A stretch of 64,000 nucleotides of DNA, taken from NCBI RefSeq assembly GCF_947250635.1, contig NZ_OX366335.1, positions 1,054,001 through 1,118,000 on the forward strand, in the 5' to 3' direction. Below the pieces are notes generated by a model. That model did not search any database and was not told the DNA's origin. It saw nothing but the letters and a program-made list of their open reading frames with translations. The position numbers were made by a program, and so were the translations under genes. Shown here one piece after another: positions 25,513 to 34,451 of this stretch; within the stretch, counting starts at the first letter, position 1; every line of letters begins with the position of its first letter. The DNA comes from Wolbachia endosymbiont (group B) of Parapoynx stratiotata. Its GTDB lineage: Bacteria; Pseudomonadota; Alphaproteobacteria; Rickettsiales; Anaplasmataceae.

Positions 25513-25784
25513 TTTACCAAATTGGTTATTTAGAAGGTGTAGATACCGAAGATCTTCCTTCTCTTCCGAAAACAATACGGTTAAGGGTGCAAAAAGCTAT
25601 AGAAAAACGTCTCACAATTATTCCTGATAAAGTAGGTGAGGCTTTATCGCATAAATGGGTAGGCTACTTTAGGTTGCGTGTTGGCGATTATCGAGTCATA
25701 TACTTAATAGATAACTCAGAGCACATGGTCAAAATTGCAGCAATAGGACATCGAAAAGAAATTTATAAACGTAGTCCAGAGTAA
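25503..25784 (+). CDS. relE: RelE/ParE-family toxin, second copy
   Basis: A 93-residue RelE-type mRNA interferase-like toxin. Landmarks are LPSLPKTIRLRVQKAIEKRL, WVGYFRLRVGDYRVIYLI and AAIGHRKEIYKR. The toxin at 2188-2469 shares the same pattern at moderate identity, so the two are paralogues. The pair sits inside the virion operon between the gpW-like gene and the portal gene, so it can be co-transcribed with structural genes. Confidence 0.88.
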   Translation: MGIIYQIGYLEGVDTEDLPSLPKTIRLRVQKAIEKRLTIIPDKVGEALSHKWVGYFRLRVGDYRVIYLIDNSEHMVKIAAIGHRKEIYKRSPE

Positions 25785-25886
25785 TGACTCTCTACATACA
25801 ATCTGTTGACCAAATTCTCTAGCAACTTGCTATAATTTTTCAATGTCAAATTGTGCAACAACTTGTTGCATAATCAAAGAGGCAAA

Positions 25887-27305
25887 ATGTTATTAAAATC
25901 ATTCAAACAACTATTTAACAAACCAAAGATAAAAAGCTCAGCCTGGGATGCTGCAGGCTCAGGAAGAAGATTTTTTCACTTTCAACCAGAGTTAGGAAGT
26001 ATAAACAATTTGCTGTCTCAAAACCTTGAAACTTTACGTAGTAGATCACGTGATATGGTGAGAAAAAATCCATATGCAGCAAATATTATTGATACAATAG
26101 TAAGTAACTCTATTGGAACAGGAATAAAACCGCAATCAAAAGCAAGGGATGGAGAATTTCGAAAGAAAGTACAAGAATTATGGCTAAGATGGACAGATGA
26201 AGCAGATAGTAACGGAGTAAGTGATTTTTATGGATTACAAGCTCTAGTATGCAGAAGTATGATAGAGGGAGGAGAATGTTTTATACGTTTAAGAACGAGA
26301 AAGCTAGAGGATAGATTTTCTGTACCATTACAACTGCAAGTACTTGAGTCTGAACATTTAGAAAATAAAACAAATAAAACTTTAGCAAATGGTAATGTAA
26401 TAAGAAACGGGATTGAGTTCAATAGACTTGGGCAAAGAGAAGCATATTACTTATTTAGAGAACATCCAGGAGAAGGCTCATTTGGAGAATCAGTGAGAGT
26501 ACCAGCAAACGATGTTTTACATATCTATAGACCACTAAGACCTGGGCAAATTAGAGGAGAGCCATGGCTTTCTAATATACTGCTAAAGCTTTATGAACTT
26601 GATCAATACGATGATGCAGAATTAGTGAGAAAAAAGACAGCAGCAATGTTTGCTGGATTTATTACGAGACTCGATCCAGAAGCAAATATCATGGGAGAAG
26701 GTGAAAGTAATGAGCAAGGAGTAGCACTATCTGGCCTGGAACCTGGAACAATGCAGCTTTTAGACCCAGGAGAGGACATAAAATTTTCAGAGCCATCAGA
26801 TGTTGGAGGAAGTTATGAAGCATTCATGAGACAGCAACTGAGGGCAATAGCAATAGGTACAGGAATAACATATGAACAGCTAACAGGAGATTTAACAGGT
26901 GTTAATTACTCATCAATCAGAGCTGGATTAATAGAGTTTCGTCGTCGATGCGCTATGCTGCAACACAACATTATAGTATTTCAGTTTTGCAGGCCAGTAT
27001 GGAGTAGATGGCTAGAGTTAGCAGTACTTTGTGGAGAACTGAGTATAGATGAAAAAGTAGTAAAAGCAGCGAAAGAAGAAGTAAGATGGATACCACAGGG
27101 ATTTGATTGGGTGGATCCTTTAAAAGACCAGCAAGCACAACAAATGGCAGTAAGAAATGGATTTAAGAGTCGATCAGAAGTGGTTTCAGAGCTAGGTTAT
27201 GATGTAGAAGAAATAGACCAAGAAATTGCAGAAGATCAAAGACGTGCTAGTTCCTTGGGTTTAAGTTTTGATTCCGACGTTACTACTAATCAAGAGATAA
27301 TATGA
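25887..27305 (+). CDS. portal protein (lambda gpB family)
   Basis: A 472-residue portal protein forming the DNA entry vertex of the capsid. The N-terminus (KSSAWDAAGSGRRFFHF, SRDMVRKNPYAANIIDTIVSN) and the region with PLRPGQIRGEPWLSNILLKL (about 215-235) are characteristic, as is GVNYSSIRAGLIEFRRRCAML near 345. I chose the methionine at 25887, preceded by AGAGG, not the frame start at 25851. The stop overlaps the start of the protease gene as ATGA. Confidence 0.93.
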   Translation: MLLKSFKQLFNKPKIKSSAWDAAGSGRRFFHFQPELGSINNLLSQNLETLRSRSRDMVRKNPYAANIIDTIVSNSIGTGIKPQSKARDGEFRKKVQELWLRWTDEADSNGVSDFYGLQALVCRSMIEGGECFIRLRTRKLEDRFSVPLQLQVLESEHLENKTNKTLANGNVIRNGIEFNRLGQREAYYLFREHPGEGSFGESVRVPANDVLHIYRPLRPGQIRGEPWLSNILLKLYELDQYDDAELVRKKTAAMFAGFITRLDPEANIMGEGESNEQGVALSGLEPGTMQLLDPGEDIKFSEPSDVGGSYEAFMRQQLRAIAIGTGITYEQLTGDLTGVNYSSIRAGLIEFRRRCAMLQHNIIVFQFCRPVWSRWLELAVLCGELSIDEKVVKAAKEEVRWIPQGFDWVDPLKDQQAQQMAVRNGFKSRSEVVSELGYDVEEIDQEIAEDQRRASSLGLSFDSDVTTNQEII

Positions 27306-28354
27306 AAAACCAAGCGATATGGCTAAACAGATGTGTAATGGTAGAACCAAGGAGTTTTGAATTACTGTCACTACAAACAGGAAAGCAGCCTATCTTTAAA
27401 AATATAAAACATGCGGTAAGAAATAGTGAAAGAGGAATAATACCAATACATGGAATCTTGACGAAAAAGTCAGAAGTTTTTGATGATGTATTGGGGATGA
27501 CATCGTATGAGAAGATAAGTGAAGAGATAGAAGAAGCTTTAATAGATAAAGAAGTAGAAACAATAATTTTGGACATAGACAGCCCCGGAGGAGAAGTAAA
27601 CGGTTTATTCGACCTTTCCGACTTTATTTACCAAGCAAGGAGAAAAAAGAGGATTGTGGCAATAGCAAATGATGATGCATACTCTGCTGCATATGCTATA
27701 GCCTCTAGCGCTGAGAAGGTATTTGTGAGCAGAACTTCTGGTGTTGGCAGTATTGGAGTAATAGCAAGTCATATAGATCAAAGTGGATTTAATGAAAAAT
27801 GTGGAATAAAATATACCACAGTATTTGCAGGAAGTAGAAAAAATGATTTAAATCCACATGAGCCAATGACGTCTGAAAGTCTGGAAAGCTTACAAAAAGA
27901 AGTAGACCGACTATATGAAATGTTTGTGCAGCTGATAGCAAGGAACAGAGGTCTTTCAATTGAAAAGATTCGATCAACAGAAGCAGGGCTATATTTTGGC
28001 GAGAAAGCAGTAGAAATAGGTCTTGCAGATGGAATTACAATTCTTTCAGAGTTTAAATCTATTAATAAAAAAGGGGATATTACTATGAATGAAAAAACTA
28101 CAAATGACCTAGAAACTGACAATTTAACTAAGTATCGTACTGAAGTTCTTGAATTAATACGTTTATGTAACTTATCACGAATGCCAGAAAAGATAGGAGA
28201 ATTTATAGAGCAAGGCGTAAGTGTTGAGCAAGCACGGGAAGTTTTAATGGAGTTACTTGCAGAGCGAACGAAAAAGACAGAGATACTGAGTGCAATACCG
28301 CGGAATTCGCAGGAAGATTTGATGACACAGGTAGCGAAAAGTCGGTGCATTTAA
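27302..28354 (+). CDS. capsid maturation protease (S49/SppA family)
   Basis: A 350-residue S49-type serine protease of the lambda gpC kind, processing the capsid scaffold. The clan features are GIIPIHGIL (about 40), LDIDSPGGEVNG (about 90), NDDAYSAAYAIAS with the likely catalytic Ser (about 125-137), and VFAGSRKNDLNP with the likely general-base Lys (about 175-185). The C-terminal 100 residues (from MNEKTTNDLE) are charged and helical and may act as the scaffold part, as in lambda gpC/Nu3. Confidence 0.9.
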   Translation: MKNQAIWLNRCVMVEPRSFELLSLQTGKQPIFKNIKHAVRNSERGIIPIHGILTKKSEVFDDVLGMTSYEKISEEIEEALIDKEVETIILDIDSPGGEVNGLFDLSDFIYQARRKKRIVAIANDDAYSAAYAIASSAEKVFVSRTSGVGSIGVIASHIDQSGFNEKCGIKYTTVFAGSRKNDLNPHEPMTSESLESLQKEVDRLYEMFVQLIARNRGLSIEKIRSTEAGLYFGEKAVEIGLADGITILSEFKSINKKGDITMNEKTTNDLETDNLTKYRTEVLELIRLCNLSRMPEKIGEFIEQGVSVEQAREVLMELLAERTKKTEILSAIPRNSQEDLMTQVAKSRCI

Positions 28355-28496
28355 ATTTTATAACCGCCATATATAGTGCTCTGCGGTAAATAAGTGTCCA
28401 AAATGCGCCATAATGGCTAATTATAAGGTAATAACACGCGGTGTATAGCAGTTATAAACACGGCGGTAAAAAATAAAAAAAAGGAGAGAAAAAGAA
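28355..28496 (+). promoter_or_regulatory. gap between protease and capsid genes with small hairpins
   Basis: A 142-base gap in an otherwise tightly packed operon. It contains GCGCCATAATGGC, a palindrome that also occurs at about 17638 in another operon gap, and two GC-rich stretches (ACACGCGGTG, ACACGGCGG). The AAAAAAGGAGAG just before 28497 is a strong ribosome binding site. The gap could host an internal promoter or RNA-processing site to raise capsid expression; that role is inferred. Confidence 0.4.
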
Positions 28497-28868
28497 ATGA
28501 TAAGTATAACTGAAGGAAATAATTTAGGCGATCTTCTGAAATATGAAGTGTCCAACCTATATTCAAGAGACCAAATAACAGTAGCTAAAGGTCAAAATCT
28601 TAAGCTTGGTGCAGTAGTTGCCAAAAAGACGGAAGATGGTTTTATTAGAGTACTTAATTCCACTGGAACAGATGGCACACAAACAGCAATAGGTGTAATA
28701 ACAAGTGATGTAAACGCAACAGAAAACACCAAAGCAGTAATCATTACACGTATAGCAATGCTAGCAGATCATGCAGTTGTGTGGCCAGCAAATATCACTG
28801 AAGAGCAGAAAAATGCAGCAATAAAGCAACTTGAAGGACGAGGGATCATTATCCGCAAGGGAGTGTAA
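28497..28868 (+). CDS. head decoration protein (lambda gpD-like)
   Basis: A 123-residue decoration protein that stabilises the expanded capsid. Residues LLKYEVSNLYSRDQITVAKG and LGAVVAKK, then AIGVITSDVNA and TRIAMLADHAVVW, follow the HDPD/gpD pattern. A very strong ribosome binding site (AAGGAGAG) precedes it. It lies 25 bases before the major capsid gene, the lambda order. Confidence 0.9.
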   Translation: MISITEGNNLGDLLKYEVSNLYSRDQITVAKGQNLKLGAVVAKKTEDGFIRVLNSTGTDGTQTAIGVITSDVNATENTKAVIITRIAMLADHAVVWPANITEEQKNAAIKQLEGRGIIIRKGV

Positions 28869-28893
28869 CTTAAATTAATAAGGGGGAAAAAGA

Positions 28894-29898
28894 ATGCAAA
28901 ATCCATTTACAAATACAGCATTTAGCATGACGGCACTAACAAATGCGATAAATATATTGCCGATAAATTATGGACGTGTTGAAAATTTAAACTTGTTTCC
29001 AAATAGGTCAGTAAGATTTAGACATATCACCATAGAAGAACATAATGGAGTTTTAAGCCTGTTGCCAACACAAGTTCCAGGAGCACCAGCAACAGTAGGA
29101 AAAAGAGGAAAAAGAAAGGTAAGAACGTTTACGATTCCACATATTCCACATGATGATGTAGTGTTACCAGAGGAAGTACAGGGAATAAAGGCATTTGGAT
29201 CAGAGAGTGAACTTAAAGCGCTGGCAGATGTAGTAACGGATCATTTGCAGCTAATGAGAAACAAACATGCAATAACGTTGGAGCATTTGAGAATGGGAGC
29301 GCTGAAAGGAATAATTTTAGATGCTGATGGGTCAGAATTATTAAATCTGTACAACGAATTTGAAATAACACCAAAAGTAGTAAATTTTGCACTAGGAACT
29401 GCAACAACTGATGTAAAGCGTAAGTGTCTGGAAGTACTCCGGCATATAGAAGATAACTTAAGTGGTGAATATATGACAGGAGTACATGCCTTGGTAAGCC
29501 CTGAATTTTTTGATGCATTAACTTCACATACTAAAGTGAAAGAAGCATACGAGAGATGGCAAGAAGGAGCAGCGCTTCGAAATGATATGAGGTCAGGATT
29601 TACGTTTTGTGGTATAACATTTGAGGAATATAGAGGGCAAGCAACTGATCCTGAAGGAACCGTAAGAAGGTTTATAGAAAGAGATACAGGGCACTGTTTT
29701 CCAGTAGGAACAGCGAGCACATTTACAACATATTTTGCACCAGCAGATTTTAATGAAACGGTAAACACACTAGGACAACCGCTTTATGCAAAACAAGAGC
29801 CAAGAAGATTTGATAGAGGGACCGATTTACATACGCAGTCAAATCCTCTGCCAATGTGCCATCGTCCGGCCGTTTTAGCGAAAATAGTAACAACATAG
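28894..29898 (+). CDS. major capsid protein (lambda gpE-like)
   Basis: A 334-residue major capsid protein of the lambda gpE/HK97-fold family. Typical regions are AFSMTALTNAINILP at the start, KVRTFTIPHIPHDDVVLPEEVQG (about 68-92) and the C-terminal FAPADFNETVNTLGQPLYAKQEPR. The preceding AAGGGGGAAAA gives strong translation, as expected for the most abundant virion protein. Confidence 0.93.
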   Translation: MQNPFTNTAFSMTALTNAINILPINYGRVENLNLFPNRSVRFRHITIEEHNGVLSLLPTQVPGAPATVGKRGKRKVRTFTIPHIPHDDVVLPEEVQGIKAFGSESELKALADVVTDHLQLMRNKHAITLEHLRMGALKGIILDADGSELLNLYNEFEITPKVVNFALGTATTDVKRKCLEVLRHIEDNLSGEYMTGVHALVSPEFFDALTSHTKVKEAYERWQEGAALRNDMRSGFTFCGITFEEYRGQATDPEGTVRRFIERDTGHCFPVGTASTFTTYFAPADFNETVNTLGQPLYAKQEPRRFDRGTDLHTQSNPLPMCHRPAVLAKIVTT

Positions 29899-30020
29899 TA
29901 GGGTCCCCACATAGAAAACTCTATTTATGACCTTAAAAATATACCATAAAAATATACCATAAAAATATAAGATATGCAATATGTTTAAAATAATATGTAA
30001 AGACTTTTAGAAAAAATGGT
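29899..30020 (+). repeat. gap with 13-base tandem repeat after the capsid gene
   Basis: The gap between the capsid and head-tail joining genes carries two and a half tandem copies of TAAAAATATACCA at 29934-29969. No hairpin terminator is obvious, and the downstream genes continue on the same strand. It may be plain A/T slippage. Confidence 0.6.
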
Positions 30021-30326
30021 ATGCAGAAAAATATAAAGAGATTATTTAAAGATTGTTTTGCCCATTTAGGAGAGTTAGCTTTGTATGAGTCGAAAAATAA
30101 GGCGTACATGGTACAAGTATTAAAGCAAGAGCCAGATAAATTATACGAGATTGGTGAAGGGCAATTTGTAGGAGAAACTTTAGTGTTGGAAGTAAGTGCG
30201 TTTGATGTACTGCAGCCAATTGTAGGAGATATTTTTGTTATAGGTGACGGTAAATATAAAGTATATTCTCCACCGCTGCAAGATAATTCAGGAATGGTAT
30301 GGAAAATTCGAGCGTCAGGAGTATAA
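30021..30326 (+). CDS. head-tail joining protein-like
   Basis: A 101-residue protein with mainly beta content (YMVQVLKQEPDKLYEIGEGQF; ILVLEVSAFDVLQPIVGDIFVIGD region). It matches in size and position the small head-tail joining proteins (lambda FII/Gifsy-2-like) that follow the capsid. It ends directly at the start of the tail Z gene. Confidence 0.68.
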   Translation: MQKNIKRLFKDCFAHLGELALYESKNKAYMVQVLKQEPDKLYEIGEGQFVGETLVLEVSAFDVLQPIVGDIFVIGDGKYKVYSPPLQDNSGMVWKIRASGV

Positions 30327-30833
30327 ATGCGTATTAACACCGGTAGTATTATACAAAGTATAGATGCTGAAAGGAAAAAAGTGGAAAAAGCGACAGTGAG
30401 TGCATTAAACAAAACAGCAATATGGCTAAAATCAAAAGCAGCTAAGGAAATCAGTGAGGAAAAGAAGGTAAAATTAAGTTTGATAAGAAAGAGATTAAGA
30501 ATTTTTAAGGCGAAAACTAGCAGATTAGAAGTGTTAATTAGAGCAAATCTCTATGACATTAAAGCATCGGCAATTGGCAAAATACAAAAAACAAGAAGAG
30601 GATCGAAAGTAGGAAAGCATGAGTTTATAGGAGGATTTGCAGCAGTTATGCCAAAAGGAAATAGCGGTATGTTTAAACGTGAAGGAAGGGCAGCATTGCC
30701 AATAAAGGAAGTTAAGTTGCCACTAGAACCTGAGGCTTCAAGGATAATAGGGAATCTTGTTAATTATGAGGTTGAGAAAGTATTTACAAAATTTTTTGAA
30801 CGTGAATTAAGTTATATTACAGGAAGTGTATGA
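30327..30833 (+). CDS. minor tail protein Z-like (tail completion)
   Basis: A 168-residue basic protein of the phage GpZ type. The pattern SALNKTAIWLKSKAAKEISEEKKVKLSLIRKRLRI (about 25-60), then GFAAVMPKGNSGMFKREG (about 108), is typical of tail completion proteins that connect tail to head. It overlaps the next gene by 4 bases (ATGA). Confidence 0.8.
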   Translation: MRINTGSIIQSIDAERKKVEKATVSALNKTAIWLKSKAAKEISEEKKVKLSLIRKRLRIFKAKTSRLEVLIRANLYDIKASAIGKIQKTRRGSKVGKHEFIGGFAAVMPKGNSGMFKREGRAALPIKEVKLPLEPEASRIIGNLVNYEVEKVFTKFFERELSYITGSV

Positions 30834-31306
30834 ATTTTAAAGATTTGCATAACGCAATTTGCACCACACTGAAGAAAGAAATACCAGCAATACAGACATG
30901 TGAAATTTATCCATCGATAAGAAAGGAATTAGTAGCGCCAGCGGTGTTTGTGGAACTTAGCGGATTTGAAAAAGGACATGATCCTGGAACAGAAGAATTA
31001 GCGCTGAAAGCAAGATTTGAAGCGAGGATTGTGATTGATAGCACAATAGAAAATGCAGCTATTATTGTCAGGTCATTAGCAGCAGAAGTAGCAAAAGTAG
31101 TAGATAAAAATACTTGGAACGTAAAAAATGTTTCACCAGGAGAATTTATCTCTGCAGAAGTTGACGAATTTAGACCTGAATTAGATGCATATCTTGTGTG
31201 GATGGTAGAATGGGTGCATACAATACACGTAGGGCGATCTATTTGGAAAGAAGGAAAATTTATGCCACACAAAATAGAAATCGGTGAAATAAATGTTAGA
31301 GAATAA
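30830..31306 (+). CDS. tail terminator/completion-like protein
   Basis: A 158-residue protein with an alternating beta/helix pattern. EIYPSIRKELVAPAVFVELSGFEKGHDPGTEEL is typical of phage Gp37/tail terminator-type proteins. It stands between tail Z and baseplate V and overlaps both. The family name is tentative; the operon position supports tail completion. Confidence 0.65.
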   Translation: MNFKDLHNAICTTLKKEIPAIQTCEIYPSIRKELVAPAVFVELSGFEKGHDPGTEELALKARFEARIVIDSTIENAAIIVRSLAAEVAKVVDKNTWNVKNVSPGEFISAEVDEFRPELDAYLVWMVEWVHTIHVGRSIWKEGKFMPHKIEIGEINVRE

Positions 31307-31757
31307 TTTTGCGATTGCAGAATTACAGAGGAAATTAGCCAATATTGTCCGTATAGGAGTTGTAAAAGAAATAGATTGTGAAAAAGCAAAAGTAAGAGTG
31401 AAAATAGGAGAATTTTTAACAGATTATTTACCATGGATAACAAGCAAAGCAGGAAAAGATAGAAATTGGTCTCCACCAGATATCGATGAACAAGTAATGG
31501 TATTTTCTCCTCTTGGTGAACTATCATTAGGAGTGGTATTAGGAGGAATATATCAGGAAAAATACTCTGCACCAGAGGATAAAAAAGAAATAAATAGTGT
31601 GAAGTTTCAGGATGGAACAAGATTGTTATATGATAAAGAGAAGCATCATTTAGAGATTGAAGTAGTAGACAAAATAACACTGAAAGCTGGGGAATCGAGC
31701 ATAGAGATGACGAAGAGCGAAATAAAACTGAAAGCAGATAGAATAAACCTTAATTAA
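31293..31757 (+). CDS. baseplate assembly protein V (spike base)
   Basis: A 154-residue baseplate V protein, which forms the spike at the tail tip. The OB-fold region RIGVVKEIDCEKAKVRVKIG, then LPWITSKAGKDRNWSPPDIDEQVMVFSPLGELSLGVVLGGIY, is diagnostic. The C-terminal 40 residues (HHLEIEVVDKITLKAGESSIEMTKSEIKLKADRINLN) have the repeating pattern of the triple-stranded beta-helix spike. It ends one base before the PAAR gene. Confidence 0.9.
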   Translation: MLENNFAIAELQRKLANIVRIGVVKEIDCEKAKVRVKIGEFLTDYLPWITSKAGKDRNWSPPDIDEQVMVFSPLGELSLGVVLGGIYQEKYSAPEDKKEINSVKFQDGTRLLYDKEKHHLEIEVVDKITLKAGESSIEMTKSEIKLKADRINLN

Positions 31758-32012
31758 ATGAATAAATCGGTTGTACGAGTAGGAGATTATTGTGGAGAAG
31801 CAACACCACACTTTTGCATTAGCGGCAGTAATAATGTTTTTGTAAATGATTTCCCATTCTGTAGGAAAGGAGACAATTTTAACGAAGGAAAAGTAATGAT
31901 TCAAGGATCAAAAACAGTGTTTGCAAATGGTCATGGTGTAGGAAGAGTAGGGGATTCAGTATCTTGTGGGTTAAAAGTAATAAAAGGCAGTAAAAGCGTC
32001 TTTGCAAAATAG
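31758..32012 (+). CDS. PAAR-domain spike tip protein
   Basis: An 84-residue PAAR-type protein that caps the gpV spike. Internal near-repeats (GSNNVFVNDFPFCRKGD, GSKTVFANGHGVGRVGD, GSKSVFAK) are typical of PAAR motifs. It starts directly after the gpV stop codon and is followed by baseplate W after 2 bases. Confidence 0.88.
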   Translation: MNKSVVRVGDYCGEATPHFCISGSNNVFVNDFPFCRKGDNFNEGKVMIQGSKTVFANGHGVGRVGDSVSCGLKVIKGSKSVFAK

Positions 32013-32014
32013 AA

Positions 32015-32350
32015 ATGAAGGGTATGGATGGTAAAACAGGAAAAGCGTTAGAAGGAATAGAGCACTTAAAGCAATCAATAATTGATATACTTACGACTCC
32101 TATAGGATCACGAATTATGATGAGGAATTACGGGTCTAGGCTATTTGAATTATTGGATAAGCCAATAAATAGGGATTTAACTTTGGAAATTTACGCATCA
32201 ACTGCAGAAGCACTGGGGAAATTTGAGAAGAGATTTAAGTTAGAAAAAGTAAAAGTTGAAGGAGTAAAAGAAGGAAAAGTGACGCTTGATCTAGAAGGAT
32301 TGTATCTGCCAATGGGAAGAAAGATTCGCTTCGATGGGGTTGTAGTATAA
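32015..32350 (+). CDS. baseplate protein W (gp25-like)
   Basis: A 111-residue gpW/gp25 baseplate wedge protein. The core LKQSIIDILTTPIGSRIMMRNYGSRLFELLDKP is the family signature. It nucleates sheath assembly in P2/T4-like tails. It lies between the PAAR and J genes, the standard P2 order V-W-J-I. Confidence 0.92.
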   Translation: MKGMDGKTGKALEGIEHLKQSIIDILTTPIGSRIMMRNYGSRLFELLDKPINRDLTLEIYASTAEALGKFEKRFKLEKVKVEGVKEGKVTLDLEGLYLPMGRKIRFDGVVV

Positions 32351-32352
32351 AG

Positions 32353-33204
32353 ATGCAGCAGCCAAATATTATTGAATCACTGAGCTTTGAAGAGATTTTT
32401 TCTCGGATGAAGGAAGAGTTAGTGAAAAGTTTTACAGCATTAGTAGAAAGTGACCCAGCGATGAAGGTATTAGAAGTAGCAGCATGGCGAGAACTTTTGC
32501 TTAGAGAAAGAATAAATGAAGCAGTAAAGAGTAACTTACTTAAATTTGCGACAGGAGAAGATCTTGATAATTTGGCTGAGTTTTATGGAGTAGAGAGAGA
32601 AAAAGAAGAAGAGGATGAAAGATTTAGAAAGAGGGTAAAAGCAAAAATAGCAGGTTGGTTAACAGGAGGAAGTAAGGAATATTATAAATATCATGCACTG
32701 TCAGCAGATAGTAGAGTAAAAGATGCACTAGTGGAATCAACTATACCAGGGAAAGTACAAATCTCAATCTTATCAACACAAACTGGCATAGTGTCAGAAG
32801 AGCTACTAGAAATTGTAAAAAAGCAGGTTACTAGAGATGATATAAGGGTTTTAACCGATACAGTAACAGTAATTGGCTGCAATATTATGGAAATAGATAT
32901 CCACAGTAGAATGAGCATAAGTCCTTTAATATCAGAGGAAGAAATCAAGAAGCAGTTTATTAAGAAGTTTGAATTAGCAAAAAGATTAGGGTGGAGTGTA
33001 ACAAGATCATGGATAATAGCGAATCTATTTGTAGATGGTGTAGAAAATGTGGAATTGATCGAGCCAAGAGAGGATGTTGTGGTTCTGGGAAATGAATCTG
33101 CAAATTTGAAAAATGGGAACGTTCAAAAAAGTGTGTCAAGCCGCATTTTTAGTTCAACTCAATTTTCAATCTATCTGGAAAGAAAATATCAAGTTGAGAA
33201 ATAG
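32353..33204 (+). CDS. baseplate protein J, last residues replaced by IS256
   Basis: A 283-residue baseplate wedge protein J. LKFATGEDLDNLAEFYGVER and RFRKRVKAKIAGWLTGGSKEYYKYHALSADSRVKDA are the family regions. The true gene ran to ESANLKNLKIELN and stop. The IS inserted at 33115 and the frame now continues into its end (NGNVQKSVSSRIFSSTQF and onward), adding about 30 foreign residues in place of the last 5-6. Joining 33114 to 34460 restores the original ending, whose stop overlapped the start of gene I (TAATG). Confidence 0.9.
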   Translation: MQQPNIIESLSFEEIFSRMKEELVKSFTALVESDPAMKVLEVAAWRELLLRERINEAVKSNLLKFATGEDLDNLAEFYGVEREKEEEDERFRKRVKAKIAGWLTGGSKEYYKYHALSADSRVKDALVESTIPGKVQISILSTQTGIVSEELLEIVKKQVTRDDIRVLTDTVTVIGCNIMEIDIHSRMSISPLISEEEIKKQFIKKFELAKRLGWSVTRSWIIANLFVDGVENVELIEPREDVVVLGNESANLKNGNVQKSVSSRIFSSTQFSIYLERKYQVEK

Positions 33205-34451
33205 TTAAAGCCCAATTAGGGAGAGCCATAATCCACTTTTGCTCTACCTTTTTTATAGCACAATATACCTGTTTGTACAAGGCATTTGTACTAGTAAATG
33301 AACCCTTAGTTTTAGTAAATTTCCTGATTTGTCTATGCAACCCCTCAATTGGATTGGTGGTGTAAATCAGCTTCCTAACTTGCCCAGAATACTTAAAATA
33401 ACTGGATAAGTTTTCCCAATTGTTCTGCCAGGATTTTATAACTAAAGGATACTTCTCTCCCCATTTTTCTTCCAGCTCAAGCAGATAATTCTCAGCGATC
33501 TCTTTACTTGAAGCACGATATATTTTTTTCAAATCATTCATGAAAACTTTTACATCTTTGCTAGATACATATTTCAGTGAATTCCTTATCTGATGCACTA
33601 TACATAGCTGTACTTCTGCCTTAGGAAACACACTATTTATAGCCGCAGGAAAGCTTTTTAGCCCATCAATGCAGGCAATTAGAATATCTTCTACTCCTCG
33701 CTCTTTTAGGTCATTTAGAACTCCCAACCAGAAGTTAGCTCCTTCACTTTCAGCCAAATAAAAACCTAATACTTCTTTTCTGCCATTTTGATTTATGCCC
33801 AATATATTATACATGCATTTACTTATACAATGTCCGTCCTCCTTGACCTTAAAGAACATGCCATCCATAAACACTATTGGATACACTGATTGCAGTGGGC
33901 GGCTGCGCCATTCATTGATTACTGGTAGCAGTTTATCAGTAATACTGGATATCTCTGCTGCTGATATTTTGTGGTCATATATTTCCTCAACATGTGAAGC
34001 TATATCTCTGTATCCCATGCCACTGGCATATGTGCTTAAGACCTTTGCTTCAAGTTCTGGATGTAGGCTTGTTTGCCTTTTTTTGACTATTTGCGGTTCA
34101 AAGCTTCCTTCTCTGTCTCTTGGTGTTAATAGTTCAAATGAGCCTGAACTTGTACGTAAAGTTTTTGCATTCCTTCCATTTCTTCGGTTATTTTCTTCAC
34201 TTTTAGCTGACATGTGGCTTTCTATTTCACCTTCCAGACTTGCCTCTAGCAACCTTTTTATAAACGGTGTTAATGCTCCATCTCTTCCTGTCAATGGTCT
34301 TCCTTCTCGTATAGATGACAGGATATTTGTTTCTAATTCTTTATAATCTACCAAACCAGTAGTTCTATTTGCTTGACCCATATCAAACCTCCATTTTTTA
34401 TATCAATTTATTACTTTTTTTTCGGTTTGACACACTTTTTTGAACGTTCCC
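33115..34451 (-). mobile_element. IS256-family element, complete, with 8-base target duplication
   Basis: A complete 1337-base element. Its ends are inverted repeats beginning GGGAACGTTC AAAAAAGTGTGTCAA, with one difference in the first 29 bases. The 8 bases TGAAAAAT precede it (33107-33114) and follow it (34452-34459), the 8-base duplication typical of IS256. It sits in the 3' end of baseplate J. It encodes one transposase. Confidence 0.96.
33149..34381 (-). CDS. IS256-family (mutator-type) transposase
   Basis: A 410-residue DDE transposase. The catalytic residues lie in VFMDGMFFKV (about 173), ACIDGLKSFPAA (about 238) and NPIEGLHRQIRKFTKTKGSF (about 345). A CxxH-like region LCIVHQIRNS follows the second Asp, as in the family. 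The protein is identical to the copy at 39271-40503, so the two have separated recently or been homogenised. Confidence 0.96.
   Translation of the reverse strand: MGQANRTTGLVDYKELETNILSSIREGRPLTGRDGALTPFIKRLLEASLEGEIESHMSAKSEENNRRNGRNAKTLRTSSGSFELLTPRDREGSFEPQIVKKRQTSLHPELEAKVLSTYASGMGYRDIASHVEEIYDHKISAAEISSITDKLLPVINEWRSRPLQSVYPIVFMDGMFFKVKEDGHCISKCMYNILGINQNGRKEVLGFYLAESEGANFWLGVLNDLKERGVEDILIACIDGLKSFPAAINSVFPKAEVQLCIVHQIRNSLKYVSSKDVKVFMNDLKKIYRASSKEIAENYLLELEEKWGEKYPLVIKSWQNNWENLSSYFKYSGQVRKLIYTTNPIEGLHRQIRKFTKTKGSFTSTNALYKQVYCAIKKVEQKWIMALPNWALTISQLDIFFPDRLKIELN

Noticed and set aside
33795-34346. A 183-codon frame antisense to the IS256 transposase (also at 39306-39857 and 42271-42714)
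   Set aside because: It is an exact shadow of the transposase frame and appears wherever that gene does; no ribosome binding site.
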